This document shows positions 1-6,016 of a DNA stretch of 11,400 bases, in pieces. This DNA comes from an uncultured Anaerolineaceae bacterium. GTDB lineage: Bacteria; Chloroflexota; Anaerolineae; Anaerolineales; Anaerolineaceae. Each line of letters begins with the position of its first letter. The stretch's first letter is position 1. Under the pieces are notes generated by a model that was not told the DNA's origin, made no database searches, and was given only the letters and a program-made list of their open reading frames with translations. The translations under genes were made by a program, and so were the position numbers. Location: NCBI GenBank assembly GCA_937894825.1, contig CALCQT010000233.1:1-11400 (forward strand), written 5' to 3'.

Positions 1-1341
1 CTTGACCATTCGGTTTCCATCAGTGAAGTGGGCGGGACTTTTCAGACATTGCTGGATGGAAATCCGGGAAACGAAATCACAATTAAAAACTACTTGGAAA
101 GCACCTCAGGCAGTCTGAAGATCCTGAAAAAAGTGGCAGGCAACGCAGCCACCTATCCGGCCGAACAGGGCAAACGCTTTAAATTTACAATTACCTTTAC
201 AAATGCACCGGATAACTATCCCTTCGAGGGAGAAGGCGTCCGGGCTGACGGCGACCTCACTAAGAGCCTCAAGAGCGGTGACAGTATCCTGCTGGCAGCC
301 GGCCAGAGTATTACCATCAACGGCTTGCCGAAGGATGCCACCTATACGGTGACAGAGGAAGACTATTCCGCCGACGGTTACGCAACCGGCAAAATAGGCG
401 ATACAGGCACCATTGTCGCCCTGGGAACCCAAACCGCCGAATTCACCAATACCAAGGATCTGTTCCGTAAGCTGACCATTACCAAAAGAGTGGACGGCAA
501 CGCGGCCGGGCATCCGGACGTGATCGGCAAAGAATTCGAATTCACGCTCACTGTGACCTCTGTCCGCGGCACCGATCCTACCGATTATAACTACACCCGC
601 ACCAGCACATCGGGAGGCACCGCAGGAGGCACAATCGCCGCCGCTGGCGGCGCCGTCTCGCTGAAAGATGGCGAGACCGTCGAGATCAGCGGCATTCCCT
701 GGGACGCCACCTACACCATAAGCGAAAAGGACTATAAGCCCGAAGGGTTCGACACAACAGACAGGGCGCGGGATAACACTACCTTCACCGTTATTAATCC
801 GGATCAGAGCGAAGCCTACACCAACACCACCAACCGCTACGGCGAGCTGATCCTCCGCAAGCGCGTCGCGGGCAGCGCGGCCAGCCGCGAACAGGCCTTT
901 GAGTTCGTCGTCACCTTCAGCGGCCCCTTCCATGACCCGGCAACCGCCTATCACTACAAAGGTTCGGGCGTCCCGGACGGAACGATCAAGAGCGGTGACA
1001 GCATCTGGCTGATCCATGGTCAGAGCATCAAAATTGAGCAAATCCCCTGGCAGACCGTCTATTCGGTGGAGGAGAAGGACACCGGCGAACTGTACCGCAT
1101 TGTCAGCAGCGGCGCGAACGGGGTGATCAACACCAGCGGGCTGGTCTCCGGCGAAACGCACATCGCCGATTTCCTCAATGAGAAAGACCGCTGGTGGGAC
1201 GGACCGATCTTCTCCCCGAACACTGGAGATGATGATCCGGCGCTGCGCATTGGCCGCACCGGCTTCCTCATTTTCGCAAGCCTGTCGCTGGCCCTGTTCG
1301 GGATGTTGTTGTTCTCATTCCGAAGGCCGATGAAGAAATAA
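1..1341 (+). CDS. Sortase-anchored surface protein with three isopeptide-type domains (5' end outside window)
   Basis: This is the C-terminal part of a secreted cell-wall protein. The frame is open to base 1, so the GTG at 28 is probably an internal valine; residues below count from it. Three repeats of about 120 residues (28-144, 145-270, 271-387) each start with a Leu-Lys strand followed by 'GNAA' or 'GSAA'. Each has a 'GQSI' or similar strand and a 'YTVTE'-like strand, and ends in an Asn-containing strand (FTNT, YTNT, FLNE). This is the pattern of self-crosslinking pilin/Cna-B-like domains. Plausible Lys-Glu-Asn triads are K34/E110/N141, K153/E233/N266 and K278/E349/N384. The tail has FSPNTG (395-400), an acidic spacer, a hydrophobic helix (about 411-431) and RRPMKK: a complete wall-sorting signal. 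A class B sortase follows 70 bases downstream and is its likely anchoring enzyme. Whether it is a pilin or a single-chain adhesin cannot be decided without the N-terminus. Confidence 0.85.
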   Translation, partial: LDHSVSISEVGGTFQTLLDGNPGNEITIKNYLESTSGSLKILKKVAGNAATYPAEQGKRFKFTITFTNAPDNYPFEGEGVRADGDLTKSLKSGDSILLAAGQSITINGLPKDATYTVTEEDYSADGYATGKIGDTGTIVALGTQTAEFTNTKDLFRKLTITKRVDGNAAGHPDVIGKEFEFTLTVTSVRGTDPTDYNYTRTSTSGGTAGGTIAAAGGAVSLKDGETVEISGIPWDATYTISEKDYKPEGFDTTDRARDNTTFTVINPDQSEAYTNTTNRYGELILRKRVAGSAASREQAFEFVVTFSGPFHDPATAYHYKGSGVPDGTIKSGDSIWLIHGQSIKIEQIPWQTVYSVEEKDTGELYRIVSSGANGVINTSGLVSGETHIADFLNEKDRWWDGPIFSPNTGDDDPALRIGRTGFLIFASLSLALFGMLLFSFRRPMKK

Positions 1342-1366
1342 GCATCGGATAAAGACAATTGAACGC

Positions 1367-1395
1367 GGGGGTCGGAAGAAATTCTTCCGATCCCC
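1367..1395 (+). terminator. Hairpin between surface protein and sortase
   Basis: Positions 1367-1378 pair with 1384-1395 (12 pairs including one G-U wobble) around a 5-base AAATT loop. The stem is G/C-rich at its base. There is no T-run after it on either strand, so it is not a textbook intrinsic terminator. It may act as an attenuator or RNA-processing/stability hairpin that lowers sortase expression relative to its substrate. Confidence 0.45.
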
Positions 1396-1411
1396 ACATA
1401 GATAAAAGATT

Positions 1412-2260
1412 ATGCAAAACACGATTCCCAAAAAATCAGAACCCGTCCTGCAAAAATTCCTGGTCGGGTTTATGTTTGTCGCTATGATCGCCGCGATCAT
1501 CTTCGGGCTGATCTGGATTAAAGCCATCCGGGACTATTCGGCGGGCAACGCCGCCTACCGGCGCCTGCAGGGATTTTCGCCTGATACCGCCGCCATCGAA
1601 AGCGCGCATCTGCAGACGGACGCCTCCCTTCCGGACGCCTCCCTTCCGCAAAGCGAAGCGGCGCCGGTCGTGTCCGCTTCGCAGACCGAGCTCCGTGCGT
1701 CCAGAATGGATTTCAGCGGGCTGAAAGCCGTCAATGAAGACGTCGTCGGCTGGCTCTCAGCGGAAGCTGTCGGCATTAACTATCCGGTCGTCCTCGGAAC
1801 GGACAACGCCTACTATCTTGACCATCTGGTGACGCATGAGCCGAGCCGGCTGGGTTCTTTGTTCGCCGATTACCGCAATCAGGGTGATTTTTCAGACCGC
1901 AACACGGTGATCTACGGGCATAATATGCAGGACGGTTCCATGTTCGCCGGCCTGATGGAATACAAAAAGCAGGAAGTTTATGAGCAGCCGCCGACCCTGC
2001 TGTTGTTCACACCGGACGGAGATTACCGCATCGAGCTCTTTGCCGGCGTCATCACCGATGGCCGGCAGGATTTCGGCCGGCAGGACTTCAGCACGACCTT
2101 CGACTTTCTCGCCTACATTGACAACCTGCGAGACCAGTCGACCTTTCAAAGCGACGTCCGCATCAAAGAGGAGGACCGCATCATCACGTTGAGCACCTGC
2201 ACCTACGAATTTGAGGAAGGCCGCTTTGTGGTGTTCGGGAAATTGATCCCGCTGGGATAA
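1412..2260 (+). CDS. srtB: Class B sortase
   Basis: Membrane-anchored cysteine transpeptidase that cleaves a sorting signal and attaches the protein to the cell-wall peptide. The 282 residues start with a short basic segment and one membrane helix (about 16-38), giving an extracellular catalytic domain. Then comes a variable linker and the sortase beta barrel. The catalytic triad is visible: H170 in VIYGHNM, C263 in TLSTC, and R271 in GRFVV. The TLSTC signature and the 'YYLDH...LGSLFADYRN' block are class B features. The ATG at 1412 is chosen because it places the membrane helix correctly; its ribosome site is weak (gataaaag). The linker holds an exact 15-base tandem duplication, and the catalytic domain holds a second near-exact one. 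It lies 70 bases behind the SPNTG protein. Clostridioides difficile SrtB is known to use (S/P)PxTG signals, which fits that neighbour as substrate. Confidence 0.93.
   Translation: MQNTIPKKSEPVLQKFLVGFMFVAMIAAIIFGLIWIKAIRDYSAGNAAYRRLQGFSPDTAAIESAHLQTDASLPDASLPQSEAAPVVSASQTELRASRMDFSGLKAVNEDVVGWLSAEAVGINYPVVLGTDNAYYLDHLVTHEPSRLGSLFADYRNQGDFSDRNTVIYGHNMQDGSMFAGLMEYKKQEVYEQPPTLLLFTPDGDYRIELFAGVITDGRQDFGRQDFSTTFDFLAYIDNLRDQSTFQSDVRIKEEDRIITLSTCTYEFEEGRFVVFGKLIPLG
1619..1648 (+). repeat. Exact 15-bp tandem duplication in sortase linker
   Basis: gacgcctcccttccg occurs twice back to back (1619-1633, 1634-1648), in frame, encoding DASLP-DASLP in the linker between the membrane helix and the catalytic domain of the sortase. 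It can be read directly and is typical of slipped-strand duplication. Confidence 0.9.
2060..2089 (+). repeat. Near-exact 15-bp tandem duplication in sortase catalytic domain
   Basis: ggccggcaggatttc (2060-2074) is followed directly by the same 15 bases with one T-to-C change (2075-2089), in frame, encoding GRQDF-GRQDF. The silent difference suggests it is older than the linker duplication, or that selection acts only on the protein. Confidence 0.88.
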
Positions 2261-2386
2261 AATAGAATGGATCCGGTCCCTTTCCTGTTCAATGGGATGT
2301 AAACGACCGGAGAAGCGGGGTCATGCTCCCGCCGAGCTATCATAATAAGATAGAAATGTCGCTGACTATCGAGATATAGAAAAATT

Positions 2387-2423
2387 CCCATTGCCTGTCA
2401 CACAGCAATAGACAGGCAATGGG
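2387..2423 (-). terminator. Perfect 13-bp inverted repeat, terminator-like on the minus strand
   Basis: Arms 2387-2399 and 2411-2423 are exact reverse complements around an 11-base loop. Read on the minus strand the hairpin is followed by AATTTTTC, an intrinsic-terminator layout. On the + strand it is followed by ccacgcgg. No minus-strand gene lies to its right within reach, so it may block antisense transcription toward the sortase, be a repeat-family copy, or serve as a bidirectional end. Confidence 0.5.
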
Positions 2424-2571
2424 CCACGCGGTCCGCATCCCGATTTGCCATTCTTTTGCACCTCTTGTTGCTTAATTTTCCACACTAAGATAAAATTAGT
2501 CTTGCAATACACACCAGAGAGCAGGTTTAACAGTGACCTTTTTCCGTTTTTTGCTAAATTTGTCGAACATA

Positions 2572-2600
2572 TTACTTTCGTGAGTAAAAACAGGTATAAT
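2572..2600 (+). promoter_or_regulatory. Promoter and possible operator of first HTH gene
   Basis: A perfect -10 box TATAAT (2595-2600) sits 32 bases before the ATG, giving a leader of roughly 26 bases that contains GGAAGG (2612-2617). The -35 position (TTACTT, 2572-2577, spacing 17) is poor. The core-promoter spacer holds TTACT-N6-AGTAA (2572-2576, 2583-2587), an inverted repeat where a dimeric regulator could bind. Autoregulation by the HTH protein is inferred, not shown. Confidence 0.55.
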
Positions 2601-2632
2601 ACCATCGTCCCGGAAGGAAAAAGAATAAAAAA

Positions 2633-4051
2633 ATGAAATTCAAGCAGCTACTAGACGAACTCATCCGGGTAAGTCAAAAGACAAAGACGGACTTTGCCTT
2701 ATCCATGAATATGACCTCCAGCGGGTTAAGTAAAATGTTAAGCGGGAAGAACATCCCGGTTTATAAGGAAAGATATCTCTTCAGCCGCCAGGCAGCCGAT
2801 TTTTTCGCCGCATCCATTTTCCGCCCCGATTGTTACCTGGAATTACAAAGTACCTTTCCGGTCATCTACAATTTCGCCTCAAAATATGAATTGGAAGGCT
2901 TTTTAACGCTGGCAATCGAATACACCCTGGATGAAAAGTATCTGGGGGGATCAAATGAATTCCAGGATCGTTCTGATAAAGGAACAGCCTATTTAGGCCA
3001 GCAAACGCTATTAAATATGAGCTGCATCATCATTTCCGATCATCTGCGCAGCGATCCGGAGACAAAACTCGAATTTTTCAGTTATTCCGGTATGTTCAAC
3101 CAATCTTATCGCAAATTACTTCACCGGATCCGCCTGGCAAGACCGGAGAAACCCTGGAATGTGGTGCTGAATCATATCCTGGCCCCGTCGGAAGATGATT
3201 TGCAGCCGGATCAACAACAGGATGTTGATTATCTTTCGCTTCTGGTGAAAGCCGAGCAATATTTTGACCTGAAATTATGGACCACCCATGTGAGACCCAA
3301 GCAGGCTTTCCTGTTCCTCAAAGGAAAATTTTTGCTGACCTTTAGCGTCCAGCTGGACGGACTGCCGATCCTGTTCCACATTCAGTCTAAAACATATTTA
3401 TCTCTTTTCATGAACTCATTGATGAAAAGAGAGCTGACGCTTGTAAGCTATAACAGGGCGGACGCCATTTCGTTACTGGAAGCCAACCCTGAGATCCGGA
3501 CAAAAATCGCGAATATAAAAATTGACACGGCTTACAATTGTATCCCGCCCGGATATTTGGCCGAAAAAGAAGATCTCGAAGTCAGTGGATTCTCGGGGCC
3601 AAATAAGGACGTGATTTTGCAATTTTTTCATAATGCGCTCACGCAAACACCGCTTTTTGTTGGCTCCATCGAAATGATGAACAGCTTGTACACATCAGGG
3701 ACGGTCTTGATCCCCTTGTATGGACCCGTTCATTTCAGCGCCAGTAAGGTCCATGCTTTTTTGACGCGATTTGCCGGCTATATGAAAGTAAGGGCGCAGA
3801 ACCCGGTAAAAGCCGTCAACACGGACCTTTCCGGCATTGCAATCTTTGTGGCGGAAGATGTGACAGTGCTTTATATTACCGATCTCGCTTTTCAGCGAGA
3901 AAAATTCCATTGTCTGAGGACCGAAGATGTCAGAGGATTATTGGAAAAACAATTCGCGAACAATCCCCTGATTGATGTACCGGTCGATATATGGAAAGAT
4001 TATCTTGACGAATTAGCCTCCCGAAAGGACTACATTTCCGGTCTGTTTTAA
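2633..4051 (+). CDS. Helix-turn-helix protein of unknown family, copy 1 (472 aa)
   Basis: I do not recognise this family. Residues about 1-42 look like a compact XRE-type helix-turn-helix: helix FKQLLDELIRVS, then DFALSMNM, then the recognition-helix candidate TSSGLSKMLSGK. The remaining ~430 residues are mixed helix and strand with no membrane segment, signal peptide, Walker motif or metal-binding cluster that I can see. Notable conserved blocks shared with the second copy are FPV-Y-F, AIEY-LDE-Y, LVK-E-Y-DLKLW, S-EIRT-I-N-KID-YN-P-GY and the C-terminal EK-H-RTE--R-LLEK. It starts at the ATG after a GGAAGG-containing leader; the paralog has the same MKFKQLL start. Its composition is more AT-rich than the flanking repair and sortase genes. 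It is most likely a cytoplasmic DNA-binding regulator with a sensory or oligomerising C-terminal region; an enzymatic or defence role cannot be excluded. Confidence 0.85.
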   Translation: MKFKQLLDELIRVSQKTKTDFALSMNMTSSGLSKMLSGKNIPVYKERYLFSRQAADFFAASIFRPDCYLELQSTFPVIYNFASKYELEGFLTLAIEYTLDEKYLGGSNEFQDRSDKGTAYLGQQTLLNMSCIIISDHLRSDPETKLEFFSYSGMFNQSYRKLLHRIRLARPEKPWNVVLNHILAPSEDDLQPDQQQDVDYLSLLVKAEQYFDLKLWTTHVRPKQAFLFLKGKFLLTFSVQLDGLPILFHIQSKTYLSLFMNSLMKRELTLVSYNRADAISLLEANPEIRTKIANIKIDTAYNCIPPGYLAEKEDLEVSGFSGPNKDVILQFFHNALTQTPLFVGSIEMMNSLYTSGTVLIPLYGPVHFSASKVHAFLTRFAGYMKVRAQNPVKAVNTDLSGIAIFVAEDVTVLYITDLAFQREKFHCLRTEDVRGLLEKQFANNPLIDVPVDIWKDYLDELASRKDYISGLF

Positions 4052-4251
4052 ACTTTGACATCTATACCAAAGATGCAATGTTATTCTCGACAACAAACGC
4101 GTCCATTTCATAAGACAAAAAGATCAATTCCGCCGTTGATCTTCTGATCACTTACGGGCAGGGAGAGTCTCTTTCTGCCAATCCCCAGAATCAAATTAAA
4201 TGGGTTTTTGGAGCCGCTGAACGCTTGTTGTTACATAATGAAGAACAATAA
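4051..4251 (+). pseudogene. Possible remnant of a small protein-coding gene
   Basis: One frame reads FDIYTKDAMLFSTTNASIS, stops at TAA 4111-4113, and continues from 4114 without a start codon. The continuation includes INSAVDLLITYGQGESL and FGAAERLLLHNEEQ before TAA 4249-4251. The second part has the amino-acid balance of real protein rather than translated AT-rich spacer. I cannot assign a family. It may be the decayed end of a third gene, or chance. Confidence 0.25.
4120..4179 (+). terminator. Two adjacent hairpins downstream of first HTH gene
   Basis: AAGATCAA (4120-4127) pairs exactly with TTGATCTT (4136-4143) around an 8-base loop. GGCAGGGAGAG (4157-4167) pairs with CTCTTTCTGCC (4169-4179), with two G-U pairs and a very small loop. 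Neither is followed by a T-run, so transcript termination or 3'-end protection is only a suggestion. Confidence 0.35.
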
Positions 4252-4311
4252 ATACCACTTTTTTTATATCACTATAAGCATTCGAATACAATCTGCTTTT
4301 CACATTACCTG

Positions 4312-4340
4312 TTGTAAAAAATCCCCTGGTCGGATAAAAT
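4312..4340 (+). promoter_or_regulatory. Candidate promoter of second HTH gene
   Basis: TTGTAA (4312-4317) and TAAAAT (4335-4340) are separated by 17 bases, a good match to the sigma-70-type layout. It would start transcription near 4347 and give a leader of about 135 bases. The leader holds the inverted repeat GATTTG-N5-CAAATC and a small reading frame. Confidence 0.5.
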
Positions 4341-4351
4341 ACAATAGGTTC

Positions 4352-4368
4352 GATTTGGGCATCAAATC
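4352..4368 (+). promoter_or_regulatory. Operator-like inverted repeat GATTTG-N5-CAAATC
   Basis: Perfect 6-bp arms (4352-4357, 4363-4368) lie just downstream of the predicted start of transcription, where a bound repressor would block elongation. Just after it, ATTACTTTTCG (4371-4381) resembles ATTACTTTCG (2571-2580) upstream of the first paralog. The regulatory role is inferred from position only. Confidence 0.35.
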
Positions 4369-4452
4369 CTATTACTTTTCGATATCTCAAATCAAGTCAC
4401 CCGCACAGTTTTTCGCACCGCTATGGATCATAAAGGAGCCCGGCCATAAAAC

Positions 4453-4482
4453 ATGAGCCTGACAAATAAAAAAAAGACATAA
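4453..4482 (+). CDS. Possible 9-codon leader peptide (MSLTNKKKT) coupled to second HTH gene
   Basis: A short frame ATG 4453 to TAA 4480-4482 ends in TAATG, sharing one base with the ATG of the next gene at 4482. AAAGGAG (4432-4438) is the only strong ribosome-binding sequence in the area but lies 14 bases before this ATG, longer than usual. The main gene itself has no purine-rich site at normal distance, so reinitiation after the leader would explain its translation. Such a short frame can also arise by chance. Confidence 0.3.
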   Translation: MSLTNKKKT

Positions 4483-5900
4483 TGAAATTCAAGCAATTAT
4501 TAGCAGAACTTATTCAAGTGAGTCGGAAAACAAAAACTGAATTTGCCGTTCACATGCACATGACCCCCAGCGGCTTAAGTAAATTGTTAAATGGCGGTAC
4601 TTTACCCATCTTAAAAGAAAAATATTTGTTCAGCGAACGGGCCGCAGCTTTCTTTGCCGAAGCCCTCTTTGAGTCGGGGTGCTATTTAAAGCTGCATCAC
4701 ATTTTTCCGGTACTCTACGTTTTTAATTCTCAGCATGATCTGGAACAATTTTTGACGCGTGCAATCGAATATGTCCTGGACGAAAATTATCAGGCAGAAA
4801 TCAATGAATATCTGGATTATTCTGAACAGGGAACGTCTTATATCGGCGACCGCACCATATTGGATATGAGTTGCATCCTCATATCCGATTTTATTCAAAG
4901 AGATTCCAATAAAAAGTTAGAATATTACAGCTTCCTCACTTTGATCAGCCCATTTTATAAGGACGCTCTAAACAATATCCGGTTATCAACACAGGGCAAT
5001 CTCGGAGATTGGACAGGGAATTTTTTCATTGACCTCGCCGAGTTCGAAGAGACAGATTACCGGCACAATTTCGATCTTTTTGCATTACTGGTTAAATCCG
5101 AACGATACATGGATCTGAAATTATGGCAGACGAACCAGCATCCGGACCAATCTTTCCTGCTGCTTAAGGACCGATTCCTGTTAGTCTATTCAAGCCCGCT
5201 GAACGGAACACCTGTATTATCGGTCATCCGAAATAAACAGTATTTATCCGTTTTTCACACGACTTTAATGAAAAGTAATCCGAAACGCATCAGTTATTCC
5301 AAAAATGAAGCGACCGAATTCCTGAAATCCAGTCCCGAAATTCGAACCGGAATCATGAACCTGAAAATTGACGCCGTCTATAATTTTGTTCCCATCGGAT
5401 ACATGGTCGAGGAAAAGGACATAAAAAGCGACGATCAATCCGCCGTGAATAAAGAAGTCATTTTAAAAATATTCAATACCATCCTTACGACAGAGACGCT
5501 CTTCATCGTTTCGCTTAACACGATGAAACAGGTTTATTCATCAAAGACCGTCGCGGTTCCTCTGGTCGAGCCGGTTCATTTCTCGAAGCGGAATCAACTG
5601 ATCGCGTATATGCGCAGATTTGACGTCTATCTCAGCCAAAAAAGTTCAGAGAAGGTAAAAGTCGTCCTGGGTGATTTTCCCCCTGCGGCGATTTTCTGCA
5701 CAAAAGAATTCAGTATTGTTTATATTCCAACCAATAATTTTCAACAGGAAAAATACCACTTCTTTCGAACAGAGCTCATCAGAGATCTCCTGGAAAAACA
5801 TCTTTCCAATCAATCCGTATATAGCGTCTCGGATGGGATCTGGGCCAGCTATCTGAGGGAAATCACGGCTCGCAGCGGCATCTACCCTGAAGAAGGGTGA
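4482..5900 (+). CDS. Helix-turn-helix protein of unknown family, copy 2 (472 aa)
   Basis: This is a paralog of the protein at 2633-4051, with exactly the same length and colinear over its whole length. Conservation is strongest in the N-terminal ~110 residues. The helix-turn-helix candidate is again at residues about 1-42 (FKQLLAELIQVS, EFAVHMHM, TPSGLSKLLNGG). The recognition-helix core SGLSK is unchanged, so the two proteins may bind similar sites. The C-terminal region has no motif I can name. Shared blocks include FLT-AIEY, the LKLW segment, S-EIRT-I and EKYH-FRTE. It is AT-rich like copy 1. It sits 430 bases after copy 1 behind its own promoter-like sequence, so the pair is not a simple operon. 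Its stop is 48 bases before the start of the nurA N-terminal fragment. Tandem duplication within a lineage-specific family is the best reading; function is unknown. Confidence 0.85.
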   Translation: MKFKQLLAELIQVSRKTKTEFAVHMHMTPSGLSKLLNGGTLPILKEKYLFSERAAAFFAEALFESGCYLKLHHIFPVLYVFNSQHDLEQFLTRAIEYVLDENYQAEINEYLDYSEQGTSYIGDRTILDMSCILISDFIQRDSNKKLEYYSFLTLISPFYKDALNNIRLSTQGNLGDWTGNFFIDLAEFEETDYRHNFDLFALLVKSERYMDLKLWQTNQHPDQSFLLLKDRFLLVYSSPLNGTPVLSVIRNKQYLSVFHTTLMKSNPKRISYSKNEATEFLKSSPEIRTGIMNLKIDAVYNFVPIGYMVEEKDIKSDDQSAVNKEVILKIFNTILTTETLFIVSLNTMKQVYSSKTVAVPLVEPVHFSKRNQLIAYMRRFDVYLSQKSSEKVKVVLGDFPPAAIFCTKEFSIVYIPTNNFQQEKYHFFRTELIRDLLEKHLSNQSVYSVSDGIWASYLREITARSGIYPEEG

Positions 5901-5936
5901 ACTCCTTCCTGCGCGTTTCGCGCCAAAAGGCCGGAT

Positions 5937-5942
5937 TATAAT
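5937..5942 (+). promoter_or_regulatory. -10 box immediately upstream of nurA N-terminal ATG
   Basis: TATAAT ends 6 bases before the ATG at 5949, so transcription would start at or within a base or two of that ATG, giving a leaderless mRNA. The -35 position is poor, and no ribosome-binding sequence precedes the ATG, which fits this reading. Confidence 0.4.
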
Positions 5943-5948
5943 TAGCGC

Positions 5949-6016
5949 ATGCCGATTAATTATGAAGCGCTCCTGGATCGGTACTCCGCAATGGGAAAAA
6001 TTTTGCATCGCGCGCT
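5949..6016 (+). pseudogene. nurA: Detached N-terminal segment of NurA (frameshifted)
   Basis: ATG 5949 opens MPINYEALLDRYSAMGK, which resembles the N-terminus usual for NurA proteins of Anaerolineae. This frame then degrades into cysteine-rich sequence. The frame one base back continues as good NurA (VLREQRLRDAIELL). A -1 shift is needed between about 5966 and 6017. GGAAAAATTTTGC at 5994-6006 is the most obvious homopolymer site: one more A would join the frames. The joined protein would be about 385 residues. The cause could be a sequence error, a true mutation or ribosomal slippage. Confidence 0.6.

Larger units (their letters stand above)
2261..2632. other. Intergenic region between sortase and first HTH gene
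   Basis: This 372-base spacer has no convincing gene. It holds several inverted repeats: TCCGGTC/GACCGGA at 2272-2278 and 2305-2311 (a possible sortase transcript end, without a T-run), a 13-bp perfect pair at 2387-2423, and ACTAA-N7-TTAGT at 2484-2500. A promoter-like region lies just before the next gene. Open frames across it (2445-2636 on +, 2366-2605 on -) span the promoter and look random in composition. Confidence 0.7.
4052..4481. other. Intergenic region between the two HTH paralogs
   Basis: This 430-base AT-rich spacer contains a possible decayed reading frame (4051-4251), two adjacent hairpins (4120-4143 and 4157-4179), a promoter-like pair (4312-4340), an operator-like inverted repeat (4352-4368) and a short leader reading frame (4453-4482). 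No intact gene of convincing composition is present. The 82-codon frame at 4208-4456 overlaps the promoter and is low-complexity. Confidence 0.65.

Noticed and set aside
106..1161. 351-codon minus-strand open frame opposite the surface protein
   Set aside because: It is antisense to repeat domains with clear homology-like pattern; the product has biased Gly/Ala/Val/Asp composition and no recognisable domain.
2445..2636. 63-codon + frame ending in ATGA at the first HTH gene
   Set aside because: It runs through the TATAAT promoter and has no ribosome site; the overlap with the gene start is probably chance.
4208..4456. 82-codon + frame in the spacer before the second HTH gene
   Set aside because: It spans the promoter-like region and has AT-driven composition (Ile, Tyr, Lys, Phe) with no start signal.
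2261..5948. Mobile element or phage-defence island around the HTH pair
   Set aside because: No transposase, integrase, terminal repeats, target duplication, nuclease or toxin motif is visible; unusual composition alone is not enough.
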